Origin: Curtobacterium citreum
GTDB lineage: Bacteria > Actinomycetota > Actinomycetes > Actinomycetales > Microbacteriaceae
DNA length: 64,000 nucleotides
Reading direction: 5' to 3'
Assembly (NCBI RefSeq): GCF_006715175.1
Contig: NZ_VFMQ01000001.1
Span: 3,224,001 to 3,288,000 of the forward strand
Both the position numbers and the translations under genes were made by a program. Shown here piece after piece: positions 7,623-18,877 of this stretch (within the stretch, counting starts at the first letter, position 1; every line of letters begins with the position of its first letter). Below the pieces are notes generated by a model that was not told the origin of the DNA, made no database searches, and saw only the letters and a program-made list of their open reading frames with translations.

Positions 7623-9047
7623 ATGGCATCGACGCACTCGTCCACCGCACGCCCCGTCCGGCGGCGCGGGCTGGACCGTTCGCACTGGCTCTACATCGCG
7701 GTCATCGTGGCCGTGCTCGCCGGCATCGTGGTCGGGCTCACCGCCCCGGCGTTCGCGGTCGGCCTCAAGCCCATCGGGGACGGGTTCATCGCCCTCATCA
7801 AGATGATGATCGCCCCCGTCATCTTCTGCACGATCGTCCTCGGCGTCGGCTCGATCGCCAAGGCGGCGACGGTCGGCAAGGTGGGTGGGCTCGCGCTCGG
7901 GTACTTCATCGCGATGTCCACGTTCGCCCTCGCGATCGGCCTGGTCGTCGGCAACCTGATCCACCCCGGCGACCACCTCGACATGTCCACCGCGAAGTAC
8001 GACCCGCCGTCGGGCTCGACCGAGGACGCGTCGTCGACGTCCGGGTTCCTGCTCGGCATCATCCCCGCGACCCTGGTGTCGTCGCTCACGAGCGGCAGCA
8101 TCCTGCAGACGCTCTTCGTCGCCCTGCTCGTCGGCTTCGCCCTCCAGGCGATGGGCGAGAAGGGTGCGCCGATCCTGACCGGGATCCGGCATCTGCAGGC
8201 CCTGGTGTTCCGCATCCTCGCGATGGTGATGTGGGTCGCGCCGGTCGGCGCCTTCGGAGCGATCGCCGCGGTCGTCGGTGCCACCGGTGTCGCGGCGCTC
8301 GTCGCGCTCGGCACGCTCATGGTCGCCTTCTACATCACCTGCATCGTCTTCGTCGTCGGGGTGCTCGGGCTCCTGCTCCGGCTCGTCACCGGCGTCAACA
8401 TCTTCCGGCTCATGAAGTACCTCGGCCGCGAGTACCTGCTCATCGTGTCGACGTCCTCGAGCGAGGTCAGCCTGCCCCGCCTCATCGCCAAGATGGAGCA
8501 CCTCGGCGTCTCGAAGCCCGTCGTCGGCGTCACCGTGCCGACCGGCTACTCGTTCAACCTCGACGGCACGGCCATCTACCTGACGATGTCCTCGCTGTTC
8601 ATCGCGAACGCCCTCGGCACCCCGCTGAACATCCCGGAGCAGATCTCGCTCCTGGTCTTCATGATCATCGCCTCGAAGGGCGCGGCCGGCGTCACCGGCG
8701 CCGGCCTCGCGACCCTCGCCGGCGGTCTCCAGGCGCACCGTCCCGACCTGGTGAACGGCGTCGGGCTGATCGTCGGCATCGACCGGTTCATGTCCGAGGC
8801 CCGCGCCCTGACGAACTTCACCGGCAACGCCGTCGCGACCGTCCTGGTCGGCACCTGGACGCGCCAGATCGACAAGGAGCAGGTCGAGCGGGTGCTGTCC
8901 GGTGCCGCGCCGTTCGACGAGCGGACCATGTCCGCCGACGAGCACAGCGCACCGGCCGCGGCCCCGTCGGACCAGCAGGAGCGCATCTCGACCGAGGCCG
9001 TCCGCACCATCGTCGAGCCCGAGCGCCAGGCCGCCACCCGCCGGTAG
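7623..9047 (+). CDS. dctA: C4-dicarboxylate:cation symporter
   Basis: 474 residues, eight or more membrane segments plus re-entrant loops. The signature of the DAACS (SLC1-like) family is clear: [28 protein letters not shown] and a [11 protein letters not shown] motif near the C-terminus. DctA proteins import succinate, fumarate and malate. The ATG at 7623 follows an AAGGAAG site. The gene is divergent from a CitA/DcuS kinase and is followed 25 bases later by pckG, so imported acids feed PEP formation. Confidence 0.92.
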   Translation: MASTHSSTARPVRRRGLDRSHWLYIAVIVAVLAGIVVGLTAPAFAVGLKPIGDGFIALIKMMIAPVIFCTIVLGVGSIAKAATVGKVGGLALGYFIAMSTFALAIGLVVGNLIHPGDHLDMSTAKYDPPSGSTEDASSTSGFLLGIIPATLVSSLTSGSILQTLFVALLVGFALQAMGEKGAPILTGIRHLQALVFRILAMVMWVAPVGAFGAIAAVVGATGVAALVALGTLMVAFYITCIVFVVGVLGLLLRLVTGVNIFRLMKYLGREYLLIVSTSSSEVSLPRLIAKMEHLGVSKPVVGVTVPTGYSFNLDGTAIYLTMSSLFIANALGTPLNIPEQISLLVFMIIASKGAAGVTGAGLATLAGGLQAHRPDLVNGVGLIVGIDRFMSEARALTNFTGNAVATVLVGTWTRQIDKEQVERVLSGAAPFDERTMSADEHSAPAAAPSDQQERISTEAVRTIVEPERQAATRR

Positions 9048-9072
9048 TCCCCCCGACACGAGGAGATCGACG

Positions 9073-10943
<1,871 letters not shown>

Positions 10944-10944
<1 letters not shown>

Positions 10945-12551
10945 TGGCGACCTCGCCCAGCACCACACCCGGCGCGCAGCCCAGCGCGCCGCCGTCCGCG
11001 GCGGACCGCGCACGACTGCAGCGCGCCTGGACCGACAAGCTCGCCGCCGCCGAGGCGATGGTCCCCCTCATCGGACGCCTGTACCGCCGGGACGACGTCG
11101 TCGCCTCGGTGTACGGCCGACCCCTCGTCGGCGAGTCCCCGATCGGGATCGTCAAGGCGCACCGCTCCACGCGCCGGGTCGACGAGACAGAGCTCCCGGT
11201 GACGGAGAGCCTGGCGATCCTCACCGAGCTCGACGCCATGACCCTGTCCTCGGCGTCCGTCGACCTCGCCGACCTCGCCGCCCGCCACCGTGCCGACCCG
11301 CTCGGCACGCCGCTCCGCGAGTTCCTCGAGGACGAACTCTTCCTCGCCCGCGGCGCCGCACGGCACGACGGCGCCGACGGTCCCCGCCCCGCCCCGCGCG
11401 ACGTCGTCCTGTACGGCTTCGGGCGCATCGGCCGGATGCTCGCCCGGATCCTGCTCGAACGCGCCGGCGAGCACGCGCCCCTCGCGCTCCGCGCCGTCGT
11501 CGTCCGTCGCCGTGGTCCCGACGACCTGGTGAAGCGCGCGAGCCTGCTCCGCCGGGACTCGATCCACGGCCCGTTCGCCGGCACCGCCACGGTGGACCCC
11601 GAGCACGACACGATCACCGCGAACGGCACGCTCATCCAATTCATCTCGGCGGACGCCCCGAGCGCGGTCGACTACCGCGCCCACGGCATCGAGGACGCGA
11701 TCGTCGTCGACACCACCGGCCGCTGGCGGGACGCCGAGGGTCTCGAGCAGCACCTGCTCGCGCCCGGAGCCGCCCGGGTGCTCCTCACCGCGCCGGGCAC
11801 GGGCGGGGTGCCGAACGTCGTGCACGGCATCAACCACGAGCAGGTCGGTGACGCCCCGGTCGTCAGCGCGGCCTCGTGCACGACGAACGCGATCGTCCCC
11901 GTCCTCAAGGCGGTGTCCGATGCGTACGGCGTCGTACACGGCCACGTCGAGACCGTGCACTCGGCGACGAACGACCAGAACCTCGTGGACAACTACCACC
12001 CCGCCGACCGGCGCGGGCGGGCGGCCGGGCTGAACATGGTGATCACCGCCACCGGCGCGGCGCGGGCCGCCGAGAAGGCCCTGCCCGAGCTGCGGGGTCG
12101 GCTCACCGGCAACGCCGTCCGCGTCCCGACGCCGAACGTGTCGCTCGCGGTCCTGCACCTGACGCTCGCCCGGCCCGTCACGCGCGACGCCCTGAACGGG
12201 CTGCTCCGCGACGCGTCGCTCACCTCGTCGCTCCGCCGCCAGATCGACTACGTCGAGTCCCCCGAGGTCGTCTCGACCGACTTCCTCGGCAGCCGCCGCG
12301 CGGGCGTCGTCGACGGGCTCGCGACGATCGCGGACGGCTCCGAGCACGTGGTCCTGTACGTCTGGTACGACAACGAGTCCGGCTACAGTCGGCAGGTCCA
12401 CCGGATCCTGCAGGAGATGGCGGGTGGCCGTCCGACGGCACTCCCCGCCACCCCGGCCGGGAGGCGCGCAGCAGTCCGCCCCGCTGCTCCGGCGGGCGCA
12501 CTCACCGCTCCGGAGCAGCCCGTCGCGACCGCCGCCCGTCCGGGCGAGTAG
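10944..12551 (+). CDS. gap: long-form glyceraldehyde-3-phosphate dehydrogenase, probably gluconeogenic
   Basis: 535 residues, about 200 longer than standard GAPDH. The first 145 residues are an extension absent from classical enzymes; after it come the Rossmann loop YGFGRIGR (about 152-159), the catalytic Cys in ASCTTN, HSATNDQN and WYDNESGYS. The Corynebacterium GapB enzyme is likewise extended and works in the gluconeogenic direction; placement one base after pckG fits that role. A C-terminal tail rich in Ala and Pro (last 45 residues) looks disordered. Coenzyme preference cannot be decided here. Confidence 0.9.
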
Positions 12552-12591
12552 GTTCTGGCGCACCGAGCCAGCACCGCACGATGAGGACACG

Positions 12592-12690
12592 ATGGCAGCC
12601 ACCCACAACGCGCAGTTCGTCCGTGGGCCCTCCGAACCGGCGTCCGCCGCCGGCGAGCCGGAGGCAGCGAACGCCGACACGATGTTCTGA
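12592..12690 (+). CDS. possible 32-residue leader or small protein
   Basis: ATG at 12592 with a GATGAGGAC ribosome binding site; encodes MAATHNAQFVRGPSEPASAA and a short acidic tail ending in DTMF. It stops two bases before the GTG of the HAD gene, so translation could be coupled. It may be a small protein or only a translated leader; no similarity is recognised. Confidence 0.4.
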   Translation: MAATHNAQFVRGPSEPASAAGEPEAANADTMF

Positions 12691-12691
12691 C

Positions 12692-13399
12692 GTGGCGGAG
12701 CACCTGCAGGCGGTCGTGTTCGACCTCGACGGGACGCTCTTCGACCACCGCGCTGCGGCGAGGACCGGTGCCACTGCGTTCCTCACGCACCTCGGGTTGC
12801 CCGCCTCTGCGCCGGCCCTGGGGCGGTGGGCAGCTGCCGAGGACGAGCACTTCGAACGGTGGCGGTCGGGCGAGATCGGGTTCGCCGAGCAGCGGCGGGA
12901 GCGTCTGCGCACGGTGCTGCCGGCGCTCGGACACCCACTCGACCTCGATGACACCGCGGCACTCGACGACCTGTTCGCGGACTACCTCCGGCGGTACCGA
13001 GCCGCGTGGCGAGCGTTCCCCGGGAGCCGCGACCTGCTCGACGAACTCCGGTCCCGTGGGTACCGCCTGGGGCTCCTGACCAACGGCGACGCGGAACAAC
13101 AGTGCGACAAGCTCGCGCGGACCGGGCTCAGCGAGGCCTTCGACGTCGTCCACGCGTCGGGGCGGACGGGCCTGCAGAAGCCGGACGAGCGGGCCTTCAC
13201 CGGGATTGCGCGCGCCCTCGGGTTCGCCCCGTCCGCATGCCTGTTCGTGGGTGACGACCCCGAGCGGGACGTCGCCGGTGCCCGTCGGGCCGGGATGCGG
13301 GGGCTGCTCGTCGACCGCGAGGCCACCAGCCCGGACGCCGTGCGGGTGGCCGTCCTCAGCGCCCTGGAGCCGGGCCGCCCCGTACTGTTCGAGGCGTGA
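12692..13399 (+). CDS. HAD-superfamily phosphatase
   Basis: 235 residues. Motif I FDLDGTLFD (nucleophile and acid Asp), motif II LLTNGD, motif III Lys in GLQKPD and motif IV GDDPERDVAGARRAG are all seen; the helical cap lies between residues 20 and 95. Such enzymes dephosphorylate small phosphorylated metabolites. GTG start, with no other reasonable start downstream. The last bases overlap the GTG of the permease gene (GTGA). Confidence 0.85.
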   Translation: MAEHLQAVVFDLDGTLFDHRAAARTGATAFLTHLGLPASAPALGRWAAAEDEHFERWRSGEIGFAEQRRERLRTVLPALGHPLDLDDTAALDDLFADYLRRYRAAWRAFPGSRDLLDELRSRGYRLGLLTNGDAEQQCDKLARTGLSEAFDVVHASGRTGLQKPDERAFTGIARALGFAPSACLFVGDDPERDVAGARRAGMRGLLVDREATSPDAVRVAVLSALEPGRPVLFEA

Positions 13400-14142
13400 C
13401 CGACTCGCTGCTGCACACGCTCGTCGGCGTGCTGCTGCTCGTGGCGGTCGCCATGGCCGTCCTGCTCGCGACCCGGGCCGAGGCCCCGTGGGCACCCGCC
13501 GTCGCGATCCTGCGCGGCGCAGCGCAGCTCGCGGTGATCAGCCTCGTGCTGTCCGGCATCATCCGCTCACCCGTCCTGATCGCCGTCGCGCTCGTGGTGA
13601 TGTTCTCCGTCGCGGTGGTCACGGCTGCCCGACGACTCGGCACACTGCGCGAGTCCGCGCTCCCGGTCGGTGTCTCGATGGCCATCGGCATCGTCGTCAC
13701 GGGTGCGGTGGTGTTCGGCACCGGGGCGATCGAGCTGAGCCCGCGGTACGCGCTGGCCGTCGGCGGGATCGTGATCGGCAACGCGATGACCATCGCGACG
13801 ATCAGTGGTCGCCGCTTCCGCGAGTTGCTCGTCGACCAGTGGGACACCGTCGAGGGGTGGCTCGCGCTCGGCGCTCCCCCGCGCCGTGCGACCGAGACCC
13901 TGGTGCGCCGTGCCGTCAGTGCAGCACTCGTCCCGACGGTCGACCAGACGAAGACGACGGGACTGGTGACCCTGCCTGGCGCCTTCGTCGGGGCGGTGTT
14001 CGGCGGGCTCTCCCCGCTCGAGGCCGGGCGCTTCCAGATCGTCGTGCTCGCCGCCATCGCGACCGCCGGGGCCTGCACGGCCGTGTGCCTGACGCGGTGG
14101 CTCGCCCCGGTGACCGTGCGCCCGACGGACGGGCGTCGCTGA
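13396..14142 (+). CDS. FetB/YbbM-like ABC transporter permease
   Basis: 248 residues with about seven hydrophobic segments. The motifs GNAMTIATISGRRF, LALGAPPRRA and LVTLPGAFVGAVFGG are those of the UPF0014/FetB family, membrane parts of iron- or metal-export ABC transporters. The usual ATPase partner (FetA) is not adjacent, which is odd; it might be elsewhere. The start is a GTG inside the HAD stop codon. Confidence 0.8.
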   Translation: MTDSLLHTLVGVLLLVAVAMAVLLATRAEAPWAPAVAILRGAAQLAVISLVLSGIIRSPVLIAVALVVMFSVAVVTAARRLGTLRESALPVGVSMAIGIVVTGAVVFGTGAIELSPRYALAVGGIVIGNAMTIATISGRRFRELLVDQWDTVEGWLALGAPPRRATETLVRRAVSAALVPTVDQTKTTGLVTLPGAFVGAVFGGLSPLEAGRFQIVVLAAIATAGACTAVCLTRWLAPVTVRPTDGRR

Positions 14143-14153
14143 CGCACCGCGAT

Positions 14154-14165
14154 CCTCCAGGCCGG
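14154..14165. repeat. dispersed repeat, CCTGGAGGC core (reverse orientation)
   Basis: CCTCCAGGCCGG just after the permease stop; a partial copy of the element at 1329. Confidence 0.5.
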
Positions 14166-14202
14166 CGCGGACCCGGCCGATCTGGGGGTTGTGGCGCAGT
14201 GG

Positions 14203-14212
14203 ACCGAACGGT
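14203..14212. promoter_or_regulatory. candidate operator upstream of the BLUF-TetR gene
   Basis: ACCGAACGGT, a ten-base inverted repeat in GGACCGAACGGTTCAC, about 50 bases before the start of the TetR-fusion gene. TetR proteins often repress their own gene, so this is the best operator candidate in the gap, but it is short. Confidence 0.3.
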
Positions 14213-14260
14213 TCACTCGGAGGGACGCCGTACCCCGGTGAGAAAGGGAGACCCCGTTCC

Positions 14261-15316
14261 ATGCGTTCGATCGTGTACACCAGCACGCAGACCCGTCCGA
14301 TCACGGACACCGAGCTCGCCCAGATCCTCGCGGTCGGCCGCGAGAAGAACACCGTGCTCGGGGTGACCGGCATCCTCGCGCACAAGGGCGACAACTGCCT
14401 CGGCATCCTCGAGGGCGACGACGCCGTCGTCGGTGCGCGCTTCGGGCAGGTCCGCACCGATCCTCGGCACACGAACGTCCGGGTCCTCATGGACGAGTCG
14501 ATCGAGCACCGTTCCTTCCCCGACTGGTCGATGGCGTTCCAACCGATCGACCCGTTGATGGAGCAGGTCCCGGGGTTCAGCGACCTCTTCGCGCCCGGTC
14601 GCCCGCTCGACCCGGCCGCGGGCCTGAGCCGCGCTCGGGGTCTGCTCGAGTGGTTCCGGAAGCACCCGCTCGCGCCCCTGACGAGCCGGAGCGCCGAAGC
14701 GGACGAGGCACCGCGCACGCGGGCGATCAACGGTGCGATTCTCGCGCTCCACGACGGCGGGGTGACGCGGTTCAGCCTCGAGGTCGCCGCGGCGCACGCC
14801 GGGATGACCGCGACGGAGGTGCGCGCGGCGTTCCCGACCGAGCGCGCGTTGCTCGCGGCCACGGTGGAACGGTGGACCCTGGCGATCTCGACGCCGCTGA
14901 CGCCACTGATGGCCGAGAAGGGAACGGTCGCGTACCTGCACGCGCTCCTCGCGGCGCAGGCCGAGGAACCGGGGCTCGTGGAGCTCCTCGCTGCGAGTCT
15001 CGTCTCCGCGGCAGACCCGACGGTCGACGGAGCCGACTACTACCGATCGATCTACCGCCGCTTCCGGGAGTCCGTCCGGAACGGACTCGCGGAGGACGTG
15101 CGCGCGGGTCGCGAGCCGGAGACGATGGACCCGGTCCGCGGTGCCGAACAGCTCCTGGCCCTGTACGACGGGCTCCGGCTGCAGGCACTGCTCACCACCG
15201 ACACCGACCTCGTCGAGGCGTTCGACCGGGCTGCGACACGGATGCGTCGCGGCTGGTCGGAACAGTACGAGCAGCCGACGTACTGGGACATCCCGGTCGC
15301 CGGGGCCCGAGGGTAG
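14261..15316 (+). CDS. BLUF photoreceptor domain fused to a TetR-type repressor
   Basis: 351 residues. Residues 1-95 are a BLUF (blue light using FAD) domain: MRSIVYTSTQ with Tyr6, LGVTGIL preceded by Asn, LGILEG, and FPDWSMAFQ with Trp and Met. Residues about 96-150 form a linker (PGFSDLFAPGRPLDP...). Residues about 152-200 are a TetR helix-turn-helix (FSLEVAAAHAGMTATEVRAAF followed by PTERALLAATVERW), then an all-helical TetR ligand domain (AAQAEEPGLVELLAASLVSAA, DGLRLQALL). Aligned with AppA-type BLUF domains, the Gln of the F-x-Q-x-LEG motif is Gly (LGILEG), while Tyr, Asn and Trp are kept. It would regulate DNA in response to light or flavin state. The ATG follows AAAGGGAG. Confidence 0.82.
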   Translation: MRSIVYTSTQTRPITDTELAQILAVGREKNTVLGVTGILAHKGDNCLGILEGDDAVVGARFGQVRTDPRHTNVRVLMDESIEHRSFPDWSMAFQPIDPLMEQVPGFSDLFAPGRPLDPAAGLSRARGLLEWFRKHPLAPLTSRSAEADEAPRTRAINGAILALHDGGVTRFSLEVAAAHAGMTATEVRAAFPTERALLAATVERWTLAISTPLTPLMAEKGTVAYLHALLAAQAEEPGLVELLAASLVSAADPTVDGADYYRSIYRRFRESVRNGLAEDVRAGREPETMDPVRGAEQLLALYDGLRLQALLTTDTDLVEAFDRAATRMRRGWSEQYEQPTYWDIPVAGARG

Positions 15317-15486
15317 CGCAGTCGTCCGACGGACGAGCGTCGCCGAAGCTCCACGATCTCGCGGTCCTGCCTCGCTGGCGACCGATCGGTCACTCTGCCG
15401 TGCAGCGTGGGATGGTGGGTCCGGGCACGACAACGTGCTGGGCACGGCGCTGACCAGCAGCGCGGACCGGGTGACGGGGGGACCAC

Positions 15487-15954
15487 ATGACGCACCAGGG
15501 CAACGAGCGGAACGGCGTGACCGACTTCCGGACACGTCGACCGGCTGTCAACGCCGCCGTGTGCTGGGTGGCCGCTGTCGCGTCGCTCGTCCTGGCGGCG
15601 GCCTGGATCTGGGTGGCGACGACCGAACCACCGCTGTCCGGCCCGGCGGTCGCACACCTGGCCCTCGCGGCGATCGGCGCGGCCATCGCGGTCGCGGCTC
15701 GACGGTTCGCCGTCGGCCCGACGACCGCGCCGCGCCCCCGGACGTTCCAGGCGCTCACGATCGCGGCGTTCCTGACCGGTTTCGCCGATGCCGCCCTCGG
15801 CATCGTCTCGGGCGCGGTCGGCAGCTCGGTCAGGGCGATCGCGGCCGGGATCATCGTGTTCGTCCTCGGCGCCGGGGTCGCGCTGCAGGGGGCGCTCCTG
15901 TACGGGGCGGCCGCGGGGCGAGCGAGCGCGCAACAGCCCCGTCCACGCGCCTGA
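15487..15954 (+). CDS. four-segment membrane protein of unknown function
   Basis: 155 residues with hydrophobic segments near 22-44, 53-72, 89-108 and 116-138 and a short basic tail. No family recognised. The ATG is preceded by GGGGGAC. It lies 170 bases after the BLUF-TetR gene on the same strand and could be a regulatory target of it, though nothing in the sequence proves this. Confidence 0.6.
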   Translation: MTHQGNERNGVTDFRTRRPAVNAAVCWVAAVASLVLAAAWIWVATTEPPLSGPAVAHLALAAIGAAIAVAARRFAVGPTTAPRPRTFQALTIAAFLTGFADAALGIVSGAVGSSVRAIAAGIIVFVLGAGVALQGALLYGAAAGRASAQQPRPRA

Positions 15955-16057
15955 GCTGCCGGAGCGCAGCCGGCGCGACGCCAGCGGCTGGACGGCGCCC
16001 GGTCGGCGTGCGACGCTGGGGCCCCGACACGCCGTCGTGTCGGTCGAGGGGGACACC

Positions 16058-16486
16058 ATGACGACCACGTCCGAGACCACCACCCGTCAGCACCCGAACC
16101 GGATCGCCGCGCGGCTCGGCACCGGGGTCCTCGTCGGCCTCGTCACCGTGTACGTGGTCGCGGTGATCGCCACGGCACCGCTCGGCGGCGGCTCGACCAC
16201 GAACCCACTTGTGCTCGCGGGGCTCGCCGTCGTGGGCGCGGCCGCCGTGGCCGTGGGCACGCGCTGGCCGACGGTCGGCACCACCGCAGGGGCCGTCGTG
16301 CTCCTCGTCACCGTGTTCGCGGTCACGCAGCGGATTGCCTGGACGACCGGGACCACGCAGTGGTGGAGCCCGACGGACGCCGTCGGGTACTCCGCGGTCA
16401 GCGCGTACCCCGCGATCGTCGGCGCGGCGCTCGTGGCCGCGTCGGTCGTGCGCGGGCGCCAGCGGGACACGACCCCGGACCTGTGA
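16058..16486 (+). CDS. four-segment membrane protein of unknown function
   Basis: 142 residues; segments near 22-45, 52-70, 76-95 and 117-133, with TTQWWSPTDAVGY between the last two. The ATG at 16058 follows GAGGGGGACACC. Function unknown; it resembles its upstream neighbour only in topology. Confidence 0.6.
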   Translation: MTTTSETTTRQHPNRIAARLGTGVLVGLVTVYVVAVIATAPLGGGSTTNPLVLAGLAVVGAAAVAVGTRWPTVGTTAGAVVLLVTVFAVTQRIAWTTGTTQWWSPTDAVGYSAVSAYPAIVGAALVAASVVRGRQRDTTPDL

Positions 16487-16618
16487 CCCACCTCACCTCC
16501 CGGTAACCCCACCGCCCCGACCCGTTCACGGACGGGACCGGCGACGTCGGCACGCTGCTCCGCGGGCCGCCCGGACGACCGGACGACCGACATCGCTGCC
16601 CCGTCCCCGAGGAGACCC

Positions 16619-18151
16619 GTGTCCCGCCGTCCCGCCCGCTCGTCCGCGTTCCTCCGCGCGAGTTCCACCGCCGTCGCCGCTGCCGCCGTCCTCGGCGCAG
16701 TCGCCTTCTCGTCCACCGCCGCCCACGCCGACGCCGGTGCCCAGCCGGCACTGACCGCGCAGGACCACGCCATCACCGACGTCCCCGGGATGGTGAACGG
16801 TCGCGAGCTCGGTGCCTTCACGGGTCTCGGCGGGCAGCGGGTGGACGCCTCCCGCCTCATCCGCTCGGAGTCGCTGGACAAGGTCACGGCCGCCGGCGCA
16901 CAGACGCTCGCGAGCAAGTACCACGTCGACCTCGTCATCGACCTGCGCACCCCCACGCAGGTGGCCGCGAAGCCCGACGTCGCCATCCCGGGCGCGAAGG
17001 ACGTCGACATCTCGATGTTCGGTGCCGACGGCAACTACAGCGACGACACCGCGATGTACCACGACCTCGTCGACAAGGGCTACGTCGACGCATCGGACCG
17101 CGGACCGATGATCAGCGCGTACGCGCAGGTCCTGCAGATCCTCGCGACCCACACCAGCGGCACCGTGCTCATCCACTGCTCGCACGGCATGGACCGCACG
17201 GGCACCGTGGTCGACCTGCTCGACCGCGTCCTCGGCGTCGACAGCGCGGACATCCTGCACGACTACCTGCTCTCGAACACGCAGCTCGGTGTGACGTGGG
17301 CGACGCCCGCGCTGCTGCAGGGCACCTTCGAGAGCGACATCGCGACCAAGTACGCCGGCATGGACTCCTACCTGTCGAAGACGATCGGCGTGACCCCGGC
17401 CGAGGCGGCGGCCCTGCGGAGCCGCTTCCTCGTCTCGAACGACGCCTCCGCGTCGGCGATCACCGTCGACGGTGTCACCGTCCCGCTCGCCGCCGCGTCC
17501 TCCGGTGCGGGCGCGACCGTCACCGCGCCGGTCGCGACGCTCACGAGCGGCGACGTGCACGTCACGACGACGAACGCGGCAGCCCGCTCGACCGTCGACG
17601 TGCAGGGCGACACCGCCGTCGTCACGGTCACGGCCGAGGACGGCACCACCACCGGGACCTACCGGGTGACCGTCGCCCGCCCGACGCTGACGCTCGCGGC
17701 GCACGGCACGCTCACGCCCGGGTCGACCGTCACCGTCGACGCCGGTGGCATGACGCCCGGTTCCGTGTACGAGGTCGTCGTGCACTCGACGCCGCAGGTC
17801 CTCGGCCACGTGACCGCGGCCCAGGACGGCTCCGTCCGCGCCTCGGTGACGCTGCCCGCCGACCTCGTCCCCGGTGCACACACGCTGTTCCTCGCCGACG
17901 CAGCCGGCGACGCGGTCAGCGACCCGCTCGCCCTCACCGTGACCGCCACCATCACGGCGTCGACCACTACGGGTGCGACCTCGACCGGCGCGACGACCAC
18001 GGCAGCGGTCGGGCCGTCGGTCGCGACGGGCGGCACGGTCGTCGGCGGTCGGGACGACGCCCCGTGGCTGGCCCTCGGCGGTCTCGGCGCCCTCGTCCTC
18101 GGCGGCCTCGGCGCGTTCCGGCTCCGCGCGCGCCTCCGGACGGGGCGCTGA
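16619..18151 (+). CDS. exported tyrosine-phosphatase-like surface protein
   Basis: 510 residues from a GTG with GAGGAGACC upstream. A signal peptide (1-38, ending STAAHADA) is followed by a MptpB/Y_phosphatase3 domain: VNGRELGAFTG, SRLIRSESL, LVIDLRTPTQ and the P-loop HCSHGMDRTG with Cys and Arg (near 182-191). From about 290 on there are beta-rich Ser/Thr/Val repeats, then PSVATGG, one hydrophobic segment and a basic end (RLRARLRTGR), the layout of a sortase substrate, although the sorting signal is SVATG rather than LPxTG or LAxTG. It probably removes phosphate from protein or lipid on the outside of the cell. The next gene is a sortase. Confidence 0.82.
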   Translation: MSRRPARSSAFLRASSTAVAAAAVLGAVAFSSTAAHADAGAQPALTAQDHAITDVPGMVNGRELGAFTGLGGQRVDASRLIRSESLDKVTAAGAQTLASKYHVDLVIDLRTPTQVAAKPDVAIPGAKDVDISMFGADGNYSDDTAMYHDLVDKGYVDASDRGPMISAYAQVLQILATHTSGTVLIHCSHGMDRTGTVVDLLDRVLGVDSADILHDYLLSNTQLGVTWATPALLQGTFESDIATKYAGMDSYLSKTIGVTPAEAAALRSRFLVSNDASASAITVDGVTVPLAAASSGAGATVTAPVATLTSGDVHVTTTNAAARSTVDVQGDTAVVTVTAEDGTTTGTYRVTVARPTLTLAAHGTLTPGSTVTVDAGGMTPGSVYEVVVHSTPQVLGHVTAAQDGSVRASVTLPADLVPGAHTLFLADAAGDAVSDPLALTVTATITASTTTGATSTGATTTAAVGPSVATGGTVVGGRDDAPWLALGGLGALVLGGLGAFRLRARLRTGR

Positions 18152-18799
18152 GTGCCGAGCACAGCGCAGCGACGGCGGTGGGGCGTGGGCCTCACCGCCG
18201 TCGCGGGGGCCGCGGCGGCTGCGATGATCGCCGTCGCGGGCGTCGAGCTCCTCACGCCGCACCCGCACGGCTCCGGTACGACGTCGAGCGTCGACCTCGC
18301 CGGCAACGCCGTGCAGCTCGACGGTCCGCCGCCGCCGGCAGCGGCCTCGGCGACGCCGTCCGGGCACGGTCGCTTCGTGGTGCCCTCGGTCGGGCTCGAC
18401 GTTCCGCTCGGGGCACTGGACGTCGCCGACGGGGTCATCGAACCGCCCGGGTCCACGTCCGCGTACTGGGTCCGCAACCTCGGCGTCGAGCCGTCCGCGG
18501 CCTCTCGTGGCACGGTCTTCGTCGCGATGCACTCGCTGCGCGGCGGGGGTGTCGGTCCGGGCAACGCCCTGATCGACGTCGCCGACGGACGGGCGCGGAT
18601 CGCCGCCGGTGCCACGATCACGGTCGACGACGTCACCTACCGCGTGACGCGCACCGAGACCGTCCGGAAGGGCGACATCGCAACGGACGCGACCGTCTGG
18701 GCGGACACTCCCGACCGCCTCGTCGTCGTCACCTGCCTGCAGCGGCCGGACGGTCGACCCTCGGTCGACAACGTGGTGATCGAGGCGACGCGCGTCTGA
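18152..18799 (+). CDS. class E/F-like sortase
   Basis: 215 residues; N-terminal membrane anchor (about 10-35), Pro/Ala linker, then a sortase domain with FVVPSVGLDVPLG, catalytic His in FVAMHSL, Cys in VVVTCLQ and Arg in DGRPSVDN. The GTG start directly follows the TGA of the phosphatase gene, so both are made together and the sortase probably anchors that protein. Sortase activity on the unusual SVATG signal is inferred from this pairing. Confidence 0.85.
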   Translation: MPSTAQRRRWGVGLTAVAGAAAAAMIAVAGVELLTPHPHGSGTTSSVDLAGNAVQLDGPPPPAAASATPSGHGRFVVPSVGLDVPLGALDVADGVIEPPGSTSAYWVRNLGVEPSAASRGTVFVAMHSLRGGGVGPGNALIDVADGRARIAAGATITVDDVTYRVTRTETVRKGDIATDATVWADTPDRLVVVTCLQRPDGRPSVDNVVIEATRV

Positions 18800-18820
18800 G
18801 GCGGCACGCGACCGCAAACC

Positions 18821-18862
18821 GGACGGGAGGCGCGGTGCCAGCTGGCACCGCGCCTCCCGTCC
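18821..18862. repeat. family A palindrome, perfect, probable terminator
   Basis: A perfect 42-base palindrome centred on CCAGCTGG; its arms begin GGACGGGAGGCGCGGTGCC. It follows the sortase gene and faces the remnant at 18878, so it can end transcription from both sides. Confidence 0.85.
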
Positions 18863-18877
18863 GTCCTGTGGTCGCGT

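Noticed and set aside
5102..7645. 847-codon minus-strand frame spanning the response regulator and sensor kinase
   Set aside because: Its upstream part is Arg/Pro/Gly-rich out-of-frame translation of the kinase. Only the receiver and DNA-binding portion is real, starting at the GTG at 5782.
14189..14260. Upstream extension of the BLUF-TetR protein by 24 residues
   Set aside because: BLUF domains begin at MRSIVYTS. The ATG at 14261 has a good ribosome binding site, and the extension has no similarity.
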